NCBI RefSeq assembly: GCF_900100315.1
Contig: NZ_FNFF01000003.1
Location: 469,813-533,812 of the forward strand
Length of the DNA stretch: 64,000 nt
Direction of reading: 5' to 3'
DNA from: Streptomyces indicus
GTDB taxonomy: Bacteria > Actinomycetota > Actinomycetes > Streptomycetales > Streptomycetaceae
The notes under the pieces were generated by a model, which did not search any database, was not told the origin of the DNA, and saw only the letters and a program-made list of their open reading frames with translations. The position numbers were made by a program, and so were the translations under genes. Shown piece after piece: positions 31,659 through 39,870 of this stretch; position 1 is the stretch's first letter; each line of letters begins with the position of its first letter.

Positions 31659-32577
31659 TGTGGTCGTTCAGCTCGGCGGGCGCGAGCACTTCGAACTCGT
31701 ATCCCATGAGCATCACGTGGATGACCATGACGTCGAGGCTCGCGGCCCCGGTGTGCAGGATGCAGGTGCTCTCGGTCTCGGCATCGAGGACGCCGGCGGA
31801 GGGCGAGACGGTCTGCGCCGCCTCCTCTATGGAGGTGTGCAGGCGGATCGTGGCGTGGGCGTCGTAGGCGCGGTTCGAGACGCCCTGCGAGACGTACGCG
31901 GCCAGGTCGTCGGCGGGCGGTCTGCGCTGGGCGAAGCGCGGGCCGTGCGGGGGCTTCGGCGTGATGCGGTCGGCGCGGAAGGTGCGCCAGTCGCCGCGGT
32001 CCACGTCCCAGGCCACCAGGTACCAGCGGCGTTCGGTGCACACGAGGCGGTGCGGCTCGACGGTGCGGCGGGTGGTGGCGCCGCTGTGGTCGCGGTACTC
32101 GAAGCGCAGCCGCTCGGCGTCGCGGCACACGCCGGCCAACTCGGTGAGCACGGCCGGGTCGACGGCCGAGGCCTGGGCCGTGCGCAGCATCGGCACCGTG
32201 AAGGCGTTGAGGGTGCTGACGCGGCGGCGCAGGCGGGTGGGGAGCACCTGCTCCAGCTTGGCGAGGGCGCGGACCGAGGTCTCGCCGATGCCCTCGATGC
32301 CCTGTCCTGCGGCGGTGCGCAGACCCACCGCGACGGCCACCGCCTCCTCGTCGTCGAGCAGCAGCGGCGGCATCTCGGCGCCGACGCCGAGCTGGTAGCC
32401 GCCGCCGGTACCCGGTGAGGCGTTGACGGGATAGCCGAGTTCGCGCAGCCGGTCGATGTCACGGCGGACGGTGCGCGGGGTGACGCCGAGCCGGTCGGCC
32501 AGCGCGGCGCCCGACCACTCGCGGTGGGCCTGCAACAGGGAAAGGAGTTTGAGCAGGCGGGCGGAGGTCTCGAGCAT
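31534..32577 (-). CDS. WYL-domain transcriptional regulator (YafY/DeoR-like)
   Basis: A 347-aa regulator. The start at 32577 gives an N-terminal w[23 protein letters not shown], then [20 protein letters not shown] with a [17 protein letters not shown] wing. The WYL domain (about 140-215) contains [20 protein letters not shown] and the FRADRI segment, where ligands or nucleic acid bind. A WCX-like C-terminal part follows. A long upstream extension of the frame is antisense to the epoxide hydrolase gene and is discarded. The 3' end, a Ser/Thr/Pro/Gly-rich tail, lies antisense to the conserved end of ctaD. It is divergent from the epoxide hydrolase gene, its probable target. Confidence 0.87.
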   Translation of the reverse strand: MLETSARLLKLLSLLQAHREWSGAALADRLGVTPRTVRRDIDRLRELGYPVNASPGTGGGYQLGVGAEMPPLLLDDEEAVAVAVGLRTAAGQGIEGIGETSVRALAKLEQVLPTRLRRRVSTLNAFTVPMLRTAQASAVDPAVLTELAGVCRDAERLRFEYRDHSGATTRRTVEPHRLVCTERRWYLVAWDVDRGDWRTFRADRITPKPPHGPRFAQRRPPADDLAAYVSQGVSNRAYDAHATIRLHTSIEEAAQTVSPSAGVLDAETESTCILHTGAASLDVMVIHVMLMGYEFEVLAPAELNDHIRRSRDRLSRALERGSSPAGTPRTSDGADRTPGTPNGSAEA

Positions 32578-32620
32578 GCGGTGGAGTCTGCCATGGTGCG
32601 CGGCTGCCGGGTCCGGGCGG

Positions 32621-32700
32621 CGGTGCTGCCAGCGGTGCTGCCAGCGTTGCCGCTCGCATTGCTGCCCGCAGAGCTGCCCGTATTCCTTCCCGTATTCCTG
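32621..32700. repeat. Two short tandem duplications between the WYL regulator and the hydrolase
   Basis: CGGTGCTGCCAG is repeated exactly (32621-32632, 32633-32644). CCCGTATTCCTT/G is repeated at 32677-32688 and 32689-32700. Both are 12 bp units inside the 171-bp divergent promoter region, so they could be regulator binding sites or slippage products. Confidence 0.7.
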
Positions 32701-32748
32701 CCCGCATGAGGACTGTGGTTGTCCGCGACCCTCGCTACGTTGTTGCGC

Positions 32749-33924
32749 ATGGCAGAGACCACTGCACCCACGGACATAGTCCCCTTCCGGATCGACATCC
32801 CGCAGGCGCAGCTCGACGATCTGCGCACCCGGCTCGGGATGACCCGCTGGCCCGACGAACTGCCGGGCACGGACTGGGAGTACGGAGCCTCGCTGTCGTA
32901 TGTGAAGTCCCTGGCCGAGTACTGGCGCACCGGCTACGACTGGCGCAAGCACGAGGCCGCGCTCAACGAACTCCCCCAGTTCGTCACCGAGATCGACGGC
33001 GCCACCGTGCACTTCCTGCATCTGCGCTCGCCCGAGCCGGACGCGATGCCGCTGATCCTCACGCACGGCTGGCCCGGCTCCATCGTGGAGTTCCTGGAGC
33101 TGGTCGGACCGCTCAGCGATCCGCGCGCGCACGGCGGCGACCCCGCGGACGCCTTCCACGTCGTGGTCCCCTCGATCCCCGGCTTCGGGTTCTCGGGGCC
33201 CACGCGCGAGAAGGGCTGGAACGCCACCCGGGTCGCGCGCGCCTGGCACGAGCTGATGCGGCGGCTCGGATACGAGCGGTACGCAGCCCAGGGCGGCGAC
33301 CTCGGCGCGATCATCTCGCCGACGCTCGGGCGGATCGAGCCCGAAGCGGTGATCGGGATCCATGTGAACGCCGCGTCCGTGGGGTTCATCCCGCTCGGCC
33401 CGGTCTCCGACGAGTTCAAGGCGCAGCTCACCGCGAAGGAGCTGAAGCGGCTCGACAAGATCAACTGGTTCATGAACGAGGGCTTCGGCTACAACAAGGT
33501 GCAGTCCACGCGCCCGCAGACCCTCGCGTACAGCCTCAGCGACTCGCCGGTCGGGCAACTCGCCTGGATCACCGAGAAGTTCAAGGAGTGGACCCACCCC
33601 TCGGCCGAGCTGCCCGAGGACGCGGTCGACCGGGACACGCTCCTGACCAACGTGATGTTCTACTGGCTGACCGGCACGGGCGGCTCGGCGGCCCGGATCT
33701 ACTACGAGAACATGCATGTCCTCGACTGGTTCCCCAGCGCCTCCTCGCCGGTCCCCACCGGGGTCGCCAACTTCTTCGAGGACGCGGCGATCCGCCGGTT
33801 CGCCGAGGAGCTCAACCACATCACGCACTGGAACGAGTACGAGCAGGGCGGCCACTTCGCCGCGCTCGAAGCACCGCAGCTGCTGCTCGGCGACATCCGG
33901 GAGTTCTTCCGCACGCTGCGTTGA
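32749..33924 (+). CDS. Epoxide hydrolase (EHN domain, alpha/beta fold)
   Basis: A 391-aa epoxide hydrolase of the microsomal-like type, opening epoxides to diols by a covalent ester at Asp. It starts at ATG 32749 ([20 protein letters not shown]). The N-terminal EHN segment, [21 protein letters not shown] to [17 protein letters not shown], wraps the core. [10 protein letters not shown] forms the oxyanion hole. The nucleophile is in [14 protein letters not shown]. The catalytic His is in [13 protein letters not shown]. The lid contains ARIYYENM, typical tyrosine donors. It is divergent from the WYL regulator. The native substrate is unknown. Confidence 0.9.
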   Translation: MAETTAPTDIVPFRIDIPQAQLDDLRTRLGMTRWPDELPGTDWEYGASLSYVKSLAEYWRTGYDWRKHEAALNELPQFVTEIDGATVHFLHLRSPEPDAMPLILTHGWPGSIVEFLELVGPLSDPRAHGGDPADAFHVVVPSIPGFGFSGPTREKGWNATRVARAWHELMRRLGYERYAAQGGDLGAIISPTLGRIEPEAVIGIHVNAASVGFIPLGPVSDEFKAQLTAKELKRLDKINWFMNEGFGYNKVQSTRPQTLAYSLSDSPVGQLAWITEKFKEWTHPSAELPEDAVDRDTLLTNVMFYWLTGTGGSAARIYYENMHVLDWFPSASSPVPTGVANFFEDAAIRRFAEELNHITHWNEYEQGGHFAALEAPQLLLGDIREFFRTLR

Positions 33925-33955
33925 CGAGGGCTGGGCCGGCTCCCGCTGAGCCGGC

Positions 33956-35260
33956 TCACTGCTCGTACGGCAGTTGCGGCACCTCGAAGCAGTTGGCGTT
34001 CATGTCGCCGCCCTGCGTCACCCAGCCGCGCCCGTCCTGCCAGCGCGCCACCGACAGGCAGGTGCGGCGGGTCGCGGGCGGCCGCTCGCGCTGCTCGAAG
34101 ACCACCGGGATCAGCAGACCGTCCGCGTCGTAGGGCTCGCCGCGCCGCATGTACGCGTCCACGCACTCCCGCGTCACGCCGGACCCGGCACAGGACTTCG
34201 CCGCGTCCGCGAACCACATCGCGGCCGCCCATCCTTCGAGCTGCCACTGCGAGAGCCGGTCCGCGCCCTTCATCGCCGCGCGGAACTCCTTCGCCGCAGC
34301 GCTGTCCGGGTCCTGGAAGTTGCGGCTCGATCCCGTCACCCACAGCGCGTTGCGGCAGCGCGGGGAGTCCTTGTAGACCTCGGCGACGTCGGAGTTCCAG
34401 TTCTGCGCGTTGGTGACCTTGGCGGTGACCCTGGTGCCCACCTGGTCCATCGCCTTGCAGAGCTGGGCGTTGCCGTGGGTGTCGATCGCATCGAAGACCA
34501 GGTCGGCGCCCTGCTCCTTCAAGTCGGCCGCCACCGCACGGAAGTTGGGCAGCGCCAGGTCGACCTGTTCGGTGACGACCTTGTAGCCCTCGGCCTTCAG
34601 GCCGCGCGTGATCAGCTGCGCGTATCCGGCGGACGCGGCCTGGTTGTACGAGACCACGGCCGCGGTGCGGGCACCGTGCTCGCGCTTGAAGTAGCGGTAG
34701 ATCTCGGTGCCGCCGTACTGCTTGCCGTCCCAGCCCGCCTTGCCGCCCTTGCGCGGGGCGAGCGAGCCGTAGACGGAGTAGAGGTGCGGATACGTGTCGT
34801 ACGCGGGCCCGATCGGCTGCCCGCCGATGTCGGGGACCCCCGCCTCGGCCACCAGCGGGGCGCCCTCGTAGTCGAGCGTCGTGGTGGCGACGAGCGCCAC
34901 GACCTTCCGCTCGTCGACCAGCTTGTGCACGCACTCGTTGTTGCCGACGCCGGTGCCGCCGTCGTCGCAGGTGTGCACCTCGACCTTGCGGCCGTCGATC
35001 CCGCCGCGGGCGTTCAGCCGCTCGAAGTAGGCCTTCGCCCCGTCACGCGGCCCGGTGAACGCATCGCCGCCCACCGGACTCGTCTCGCTCGTGATGATGC
35101 CGACGTGCAGGGGCGAGGTGTCGGCGGGCTGCTCGGGTCCCGTGGGCCGGCCGGTGAACTCGCTCTCCGGCAGCCGGCTGCCGCAGCCGGCGGCGAGCAG
35201 GGCGAGCAGCGCCGCGGACAGGACAGCTCCGCGGCGCACCCTCGCCGCACCCCGCCTCAT
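33956..35260 (-). CDS. Branched-chain-amino-acid-type ABC substrate-binding lipoprotein
   Basis: A 434-aa periplasmic-binding-protein type 1 lipoprotein (Leu/Ile/Val-binding-like). Signal and lipobox: VLSAALLALLAAGCGS, with acylation at the Cys. The N-lobe starts PLHVGIITSETSPVGGDAF and contains YFERLNARGGIDGRKVEVHT; the VALVATTTLDYEGAPLVAEA segment follows. Additional cysteines (CDDGG, NECVHK, AQLCKAM, SPRCRN) could pair outside the membrane. It forms an operon with the lipoprotein gene upstream, 4 bases apart, and is divergent from the Liv-type permease/ATPase genes at 36760-40547, which it probably serves. The ligand cannot be told from sequence. Confidence 0.85.
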   Translation of the reverse strand: MRRGAARVRRGAVLSAALLALLAAGCGSRLPESEFTGRPTGPEQPADTSPLHVGIITSETSPVGGDAFTGPRDGAKAYFERLNARGGIDGRKVEVHTCDDGGTGVGNNECVHKLVDERKVVALVATTTLDYEGAPLVAEAGVPDIGGQPIGPAYDTYPHLYSVYGSLAPRKGGKAGWDGKQYGGTEIYRYFKREHGARTAAVVSYNQAASAGYAQLITRGLKAEGYKVVTEQVDLALPNFRAVAADLKEQGADLVFDAIDTHGNAQLCKAMDQVGTRVTAKVTNAQNWNSDVAEVYKDSPRCRNALWVTGSSRNFQDPDSAAAKEFRAAMKGADRLSQWQLEGWAAAMWFADAAKSCAGSGVTRECVDAYMRRGEPYDADGLLIPVVFEQRERPPATRRTCLSVARWQDGRGWVTQGGDMNANCFEVPQLPYEQ

Positions 35261-35264
35261 CCGC

Positions 35265-35825
35265 TCAACAGCCGGGCAGCGGCGAGGTGTTGCCGCTCAT
35301 GGCGAGCAGTCCGCAAAGCGTCTTGACCGACACCTTCCAGGTGCCCTCCTGCTCCACCACGGTCCCCGAGCTGCCGGGCAGGACGGTGGCTCCGTTCAGG
35401 GCGAGGTCGTAGGTGACCTTGGCGTCCTTCGGCGAGGTGAACTCCACCTTGCCGACCTTGGCCGAAACCTGTCCCCCGCGCTCGTCGCCGCTGAAGGCCT
35501 GCAGGACGGGGCGCATCTTGCTGCCGTTCTCGATGTACTTCTCCTTCTCGGCCATCTTGACCTTGGGGTCGAAGAACTTCTCGAAGTTGGTCTTGATCTC
35601 CTTCTCGGCCGCCGCCGGATCCTCCGGCTGTCCCCCGCCGCCCTCCTCCTCGGAGGGCGAGGCGCTGGTGGGGTCGGCGGGCGCGCTGCTCGTCTTGTCC
35701 TTCGGCGGGGTGGGCGGCGGATCCTCGCCGCCTCCTCCCCCGTCGTCGCCGCAGGCCGTCACGGCCGGGCCGATGACCAGGACGGCCGCCGCGGCCAGCG
35801 CGGCGAGGCGTGTCCTGGAACGCAT
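35265..35825 (-). CDS. Small secreted lipoprotein
   Basis: A 186-aa lipoprotein. The start at 35825 (MRSRTRLAALAAAAVLVIGP) is supported by GGGAG upstream, and the lipobox is AVTAC. A Gly/Pro/Ser/Glu-rich linker of about 45 residues is followed by a compact domain: EIKTNFEKFFDPKVKMAEKE, ENGSKMRPVLQAFSGDERGG, then strands VEFTSPKDAKVTYDLALNGA and QEGTWKVSVKTLCGLLAMSG. The pattern (helix, then beta sheet ending in W-K-V-S..T-x-C-x-L) recurs in Streptomyces lipoproteins with SnoaL/NTF2-like folds. It is translated just before the ABC binding lipoprotein and probably acts with it at the cell surface. Confidence 0.7.
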   Translation of the reverse strand: MRSRTRLAALAAAAVLVIGPAVTACGDDGGGGGEDPPPTPPKDKTSSAPADPTSASPSEEEGGGGQPEDPAAAEKEIKTNFEKFFDPKVKMAEKEKYIENGSKMRPVLQAFSGDERGGQVSAKVGKVEFTSPKDAKVTYDLALNGATVLPGSSGTVVEQEGTWKVSVKTLCGLLAMSGNTSPLPGC

Positions 35826-35912
35826 GTGGGGGCTGCTCCCGAGGACCATCAGGCTCACCACCGGGGTGTCGGACCGGGCGGTGCCCGGTGCTTTCAGGGT
35901 CAGCTTCAAGAG

Positions 35913-35985
35913 GGCATAGTGCAAGCGTTCAAGGAAGGCACAGTGCGAGCACGGTGCGAGCGTTCACGAAGGCATAGTGCAAGCG
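35913..35985. promoter_or_regulatory. Direct repeats GGCATAGTGCAAGCG in the divergent ABC promoter region
   Basis: Exact 15-bp copies at 35913-35927 and 35971-35985, with a degenerate copy GGCACAGTGCGAGC at 35937-35950 between them. They sit in the 290-bp region between the two divergent halves of the ABC system. Spacing of 24 and 34 bases suggests an operator array, or a leftover of local duplication. Confidence 0.55.
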
Positions 35986-36115
35986 ATCGGCTGACAAGAA
36001 CAGACAGACGGCTGACTAGACAACGGACGGTTTCCGGTGCGGACCGTGCTGCGGTGACGGACGGTTGGTCCGGCGACGGCCCGTTGTCCGGCGGCCGGAT
36101 CCCCTGGGGGCCCGG

Positions 36116-36757
36116 ATGCGGACGGATCGACTGCGGACAGTGCACCCGTTGCTGTGGGCGGGCCTCGGCGCCGCGGCCCTCGGCGCGGTGCTCTGCGTCA
36201 TCGGCTGGTACGGGGTGTCGGGCGAGCGGTTCGCCGAGCGCCAGGTGCCGTACCTGGCCTCCTGCACGCTGCCCGGCGCCGCGCTGATCGTGGCGGGCGC
36301 GGTGCTCGTGGCGCAGGCGCGCAGCGCGGCGGCCGCGGCCCGGATGGACGCACTGTACGCGCTGCTCGTACACGAGGAGGAACCGCCGCCCGCGCCCGTG
36401 CAGCCGGCCGCCATCAGCCGCGAGCTGCTGCTCGTACCGGGCGGCACGCTCTACCACCGGGCCGACTGCCCGCTCGTGGCGGGCAAGCCCGAGGCGGTGC
36501 CGGCCGACGCGCATGCCGTGGCGGACGGGGAGTTGGGGCCCTGCCCGATCTGCGAGCCGGACGCGAGCGGTGAGCCGGGACGCGGCGCGGAAGCCGGGCA
36601 CACCGCCGAGCCCGGACGCGCCGTCGAGCCCGGACAGACAGCCGAGTCCCGACGCAACGCCGAGCCCGGTCGCACCGTCCAGCCCGGACAGACACCCGAG
36701 CCCCGACGCAACGCCGAGCCCGGTCGCACCGCCGAGCCCGGCGGCCCGGAGTCCTGA
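36116..36757 (+). CDS. Two-TM membrane protein with Cys-rich motif and repeat tail
   Basis: A 213-aa protein of no family I recognise. The start at ATG 36116 (MRTDRLRTVHPLLWAGLGAA) follows GGGGG. Two TM helices (about 11-33 and 49-71) are followed by a cytoplasmic segment containing PGGTLYHRADCPLVAGK and DGELGPCPICEPDA. The pattern H-x3-C ... C-x2-C suggests a zinc-binding site like that of Ada-type fragments. The tail is an 18-residue repeat rich in Glu/Pro/Gly/Arg (EPGQTAESRRNAEPGRTV). It ends 2 bases before the Liv fusion gene, so the two are co-translated. It is probably an accessory part of this ABC system. Confidence 0.65.
   Translation: MRTDRLRTVHPLLWAGLGAAALGAVLCVIGWYGVSGERFAERQVPYLASCTLPGAALIVAGAVLVAQARSAAAAARMDALYALLVHEEEPPPAPVQPAAISRELLLVPGGTLYHRADCPLVAGKPEAVPADAHAVADGELGPCPICEPDASGEPGRGAEAGHTAEPGRAVEPGQTAESRRNAEPGRTVQPGQTPEPRRNAEPGRTAEPGGPES
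36627..36734 (+). repeat. 54-bp in-frame tandem repeat, two copies
   Basis: Units 36627-36680 and 36681-36734 share AGCCCGGACAGACA starts and near-identical bodies. They encode 18-residue repeats at the end of the preceding membrane protein. Confidence 0.8.
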
Positions 36758-36759
36758 GC

Positions 36760-39501
36760 GTGGACTCCCTGACGTGGGACCTCACCCTGGCCGGGCTCGC
36801 CGTCGGCAGCGCGGCCGCCCTGACGGGCATCGGCCTGATCGTCACGTACCGCGCGACCGGAGTGCTCAACCTCGCGCACGGTGCGGTCGCGATGGTGTGC
36901 GCGTATCTCCTGCGGCAGTTCACCGTCGAGTGGGGCTGGCCGCTGTGGCTGGGCGTCACGGTCACGCTGTGCGTGCTGGCTCCCGGGCTCGGACTGCTCC
37001 TGGAGCGGGCCGTGTTCCGGCCGCTCGCGCTGCTCGGCAGCGATCCGGTGCAGACGCTCGTCGCCTCGATCGGCGTGTTCGTGCTGCTCGTCGGCGGGGC
37101 CGCGCTGGTGTGGGGGCAGGGGGCGCGCCCGGACGCGCCGCAGGTGCTCGGCGACGAGCCGTGGGTGCAGCTGGCGATCGTGCTCGCGCTCGCGGCCGGG
37201 GTGTGGGCGGTGACGCGCTGGACCCGGTTCGGCGGCGAGCTGCGCGCCGTGGTCGACAACCGTCCGCTCGCGGTGCTCCGCGGGATCGACGCGGACCGGG
37301 TGGCGTCGGCGGGCTGGGCGTTCGGCTCGTTCACGGCGGGTCTGACCGGGGTGCTGCTCGCCTCGCAGGTCCGCCTGGATCCGTACGGTCTGACGCTCCT
37401 TGTCCTCCAGGTGATCGCGGTCGCGGTGGGCGCGGGCATGCACAGCCTGCCGATCGCGGTGGCGGTGGCGCTCGGACTCGGCGTGGTGCAGGCCCAGTTG
37501 ACCCGGCTGCACCCCTCGGGCTGGGGCGAGCCGCTGCTCCAGGCGGTGGGCGCGAACCTGTTCGTGGTCGCGCTTCTGGTGTCCGCGCTGGTGCTGCCCG
37601 GGATCGGCGGACGCGACGCGCTGCCGCGCACCGCGACGGCCCGGGTCCGCACGCCTGCCGGGGTGTGGGTGGTGGCCGGGGTGCTCTTCCTGTTGCCGCT
37701 CGGGTTCGCCGGATCGGATCTGCACACTTCGGTCCAGGTGCCGGCCCTCGCCGTCGTCCTCCTGTCGCTCGTGGTGGTCACGGGGCGCGGCGGTCAGATC
37801 TCGCTCGGGCAGGCGGCGTACGCGGGCCTGGGCGCGCTGTTCACGGCGCTGCTCGCGGCGGGCCGCTTCCCCGGGCTGCCCCAACTGCCGCCGCTCGCCG
37901 CGCTCGCGGTGGCCGTGCTCCTGGTCGCCCCGCTCGGCCTGCTCACCGGCCGGCCCGCGATCAGCCGGCACGGGCTCGCCCTCGCGCTGGCCACGCTCGC
38001 CGTCGGCGTCGGCGTGAGCCGCTTCGTCTTCGACCAGCCGTACGCCGCCTCGGGCCTGGGCATCGCCCGCCCTGCGGGCTTCGGCGGCGACCGCGCGTAC
38101 TACGTCCTCGAACTCGCCCTGCTCACCGGCGCGTTGCTCAGTGTCCTGCTGCTGCGCCGCGGCCGCACCGGACGCGCGCTCGCCGCCCTGCGCGACCACC
38201 AGGCGGGCGCGGCGGCCTCCGGGGTCCCCGTACCGCTCCTGAAACTCGGCGCGTTCGTCGCGGGCGCGGCCCTCGCGGCCCTCGGCGGCGGCATGCTCGG
38301 GATGGGGCTGCGGGCCTTCGACCCGGCGGCCTTCGACCCCGTGCGCGGGCTGCTGTGGTTCGCGGCGGTGGTGGTGCTCGGCGCGGACTCGGTGATCGGC
38401 GCGCTGGGCGCGGCGGCCCTCCTGGTCGGGCTGGACGCGGGCACGCGCGGCGGGGTGGCGGCCGCGGTGATCGGCGTGCTCGCGGTCCTCGTCGGGCGCT
38501 TTCCCGGCGGCCCGTACGAGGCGCTGCGGACCGTGACGGAGCGGCTGCGCGCGCCCCGGCGGGAACTGCGGCTCAGCGCTAGCGGGGAGGCGGTGCGGGC
38601 GCGGGTGGTGGCACAGGCGGCGCGTGCGGAGACGTCGCAGGCGCCGGATGTGCGGGGGCGCGGAGGCGCTCCCGGCCCGCCCGCGAAGGGAGTCGGTCGG
38701 CCCGTGCCGAGCCGGGAAGGCCTTGCTGTCGTACGGGCCAAGGGAGCCGACCCGTCCGTCGCGCCCCGCCGCACCGGCCCCCGCCCCGCGGACCTTCCTC
38801 CCGGCCCGCTGACCGCCCGCGGACTCACCGTCGTCTACGAAGACTTCACCGCGCTCGACGATGTCTCCCTGGAGGTCACGCCCGGCCGTATCACCGCCGT
38901 GGTCGGCCCCAACGGGGCGGGCAAGAGCACCCTGTTCCACTGCCTCGCCGGCACGGTGCGGCCCGACGCGGGGCGCGTCGAGTTCGCGGGCCGTGACATC
39001 ACCCGCCGCGCGGCGCACGCCCGCACGCGGCTCGGGATCGCCCGCACCTTCCAGCAGTTGGCCGTCTTCCCCTCCCTCACGGTCGAGGAGAACCTGCGCG
39101 TAGGCGCCGAACAGGGCCGCGTACGCGACCCGGCCGCCGTCGACCGCACCCTGCGCCTGCTCGGCCTCGACGGACCGCTCAGCCGCCAGCCCGCCACGGA
39201 CCTCCCCACCGGCATCCTGCGCCGCGTGGAACTCGGCCGCGCCCTCGCGGGCTCTCCGCACGTCCTGCTCCTCGACGAACCGGCGGCGGGCCTCGACACG
39301 GTGGAGGTCGAGGGCCTCTCACGGATCCTGCGCGCCCTCGCCGCCGAGGGCACGGCCCTGCTCATCGTGGAGCACGACCTCGACCTGGTGGACCGCCTCG
39401 CGGACACCGTCCATGTGCTCAGCGCGGGCCGGATCGTCGCCACGGGCCCCGCGGACCGGGTGCTGGACGCGGCGGCCCGTACGGTCGGGGACCGGTCGTG
39501 A
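36760..39501 (+). CDS. LivH-LivM-LivG fusion: both permeases and one ATPase of a Liv-type ABC transporter
   Basis: A single 913-aa protein combining three subunits that are normally separate. Residues about 1-290 are LivH-like (LTGIGLIVTYRATGVLNLAH, then VTRWTRFGGELRAVVDNRPL). Residues about 300-610 are LivM-like (VVVTGRGGQISLGQAAYAGL, GRTGRALAALRDHQAGAAAS). A charged linker (about 610-685) leads to a LivG-like ATPase with Walker A GPNGAGKST, Q-loop ARTFQQLAVFPSL, Walker B HVLLLDEPAAGLD and H-loop IVEHDLDLV. The signature motif is degenerate (LPTGILRR, where LivG has LSYGQQRR). It starts at GTG 36760. The transporter would need only the LivF-like ATPase downstream and the divergent binding lipoprotein. 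Confidence 0.92.
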   Translation: MDSLTWDLTLAGLAVGSAAALTGIGLIVTYRATGVLNLAHGAVAMVCAYLLRQFTVEWGWPLWLGVTVTLCVLAPGLGLLLERAVFRPLALLGSDPVQTLVASIGVFVLLVGGAALVWGQGARPDAPQVLGDEPWVQLAIVLALAAGVWAVTRWTRFGGELRAVVDNRPLAVLRGIDADRVASAGWAFGSFTAGLTGVLLASQVRLDPYGLTLLVLQVIAVAVGAGMHSLPIAVAVALGLGVVQAQLTRLHPSGWGEPLLQAVGANLFVVALLVSALVLPGIGGRDALPRTATARVRTPAGVWVVAGVLFLLPLGFAGSDLHTSVQVPALAVVLLSLVVVTGRGGQISLGQAAYAGLGALFTALLAAGRFPGLPQLPPLAALAVAVLLVAPLGLLTGRPAISRHGLALALATLAVGVGVSRFVFDQPYAASGLGIARPAGFGGDRAYYVLELALLTGALLSVLLLRRGRTGRALAALRDHQAGAAASGVPVPLLKLGAFVAGAALAALGGGMLGMGLRAFDPAAFDPVRGLLWFAAVVVLGADSVIGALGAAALLVGLDAGTRGGVAAAVIGVLAVLVGRFPGGPYEALRTVTERLRAPRRELRLSASGEAVRARVVAQAARAETSQAPDVRGRGGAPGPPAKGVGRPVPSREGLAVVRAKGADPSVAPRRTGPRPADLPPGPLTARGLTVVYEDFTALDDVSLEVTPGRITAVVGPNGAGKSTLFHCLAGTVRPDAGRVEFAGRDITRRAAHARTRLGIARTFQQLAVFPSLTVEENLRVGAEQGRVRDPAAVDRTLRLLGLDGPLSRQPATDLPTGILRRVELGRALAGSPHVLLLDEPAAGLDTVEVEGLSRILRALAAEGTALLIVEHDLDLVDRLADTVHVLSAGRIVATGPADRVLDAAARTVGDRS

Positions 39502-39809
39502 CACCGGCATCTGTGGGGCAAGGGCCCGCGAGGGCCGGCACCGGCCGAGGGCAGCGGTGCGCACGTGCGTCGGCGGCGGCCGCCTTCATCGGCGAGGACG
39601 GCGAGGAGCGGCGAGGGCGATGGGCATCGTCGAGAAGCAGCGGCGACCGCGGGCACCGTCGAGAAGCAGCGGCGACCACCACCGGCGTCTGCGAGAAGCG
39701 ACGACCCCCGCCTGTATCGGCGAGGCGCGCTCATGCCCGACGGAATCGGCGAGGCCCGGCGTGGGCGAGGAGCACCGTGCAGACCGGCATGAGCGAGGAG
39801 CACCCGTGA
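39498..39809 (+). CDS. GTGA-coupled basic, repeat-rich ORF between the Liv fusion and LivF
   Basis: GTG 39498 overlaps the stop of the Liv fusion (GTGA) and opens 103 codons to TGA 39809. The product is Arg/Ala/Gly-rich with a duplicated segment (REAAAT-like) and no known domain. The underlying DNA contains repeats of GTCGAGAAGCAGCGGCGACC near 39630-39680. It may be a decayed or spacer ORF kept open so that ribosomes pass to LivF. Without it the 365 bases between the two transporter genes have no assigned content. Confidence 0.35.
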   Translation: MTPASVGQGPARAGTGRGQRCARASAAAAFIGEDGEERRGRWASSRSSGDRGHRREAAATTTGVCEKRRPPPVSARRAHARRNRRGPAWARSTVQTGMSEEHP

Positions 39810-39870
39810 AGACCGGAACCGTCAAGGAGCCGCTGTGAGCACCCGAACCGACCAGGAGCCGCCGCGGTGA
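39806..39870 (+). other. Chain of two mini-ORFs with overlapping GTGA junctions leading into LivF
   Basis: GTG 39806 reads VKTGTVKEPL and stops at 39838. GTG 39835 reads VSTRTDQEPPR and stops at 39870. LivF starts at GTG 39867. Each start overlaps the preceding stop as GTGA, and each is preceded by GAGGAG, AAGGAG or AGGAG. The DNA looks like a roughly 30-bp ribosome-site/start cassette duplicated several times. It would allow continuous re-initiation into LivF. Confidence 0.5.

Noticed and set aside
32578..33855. Upstream extension of the WYL regulator frame
   Set aside because: Lies antisense to the epoxide hydrolase; the wHTH begins naturally at 32577.
36451..39261. 936-codon minus-strand frame antisense to the Liv fusion
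   Set aside because: Low complexity and no start context; the plus strand has full ABC motifs.
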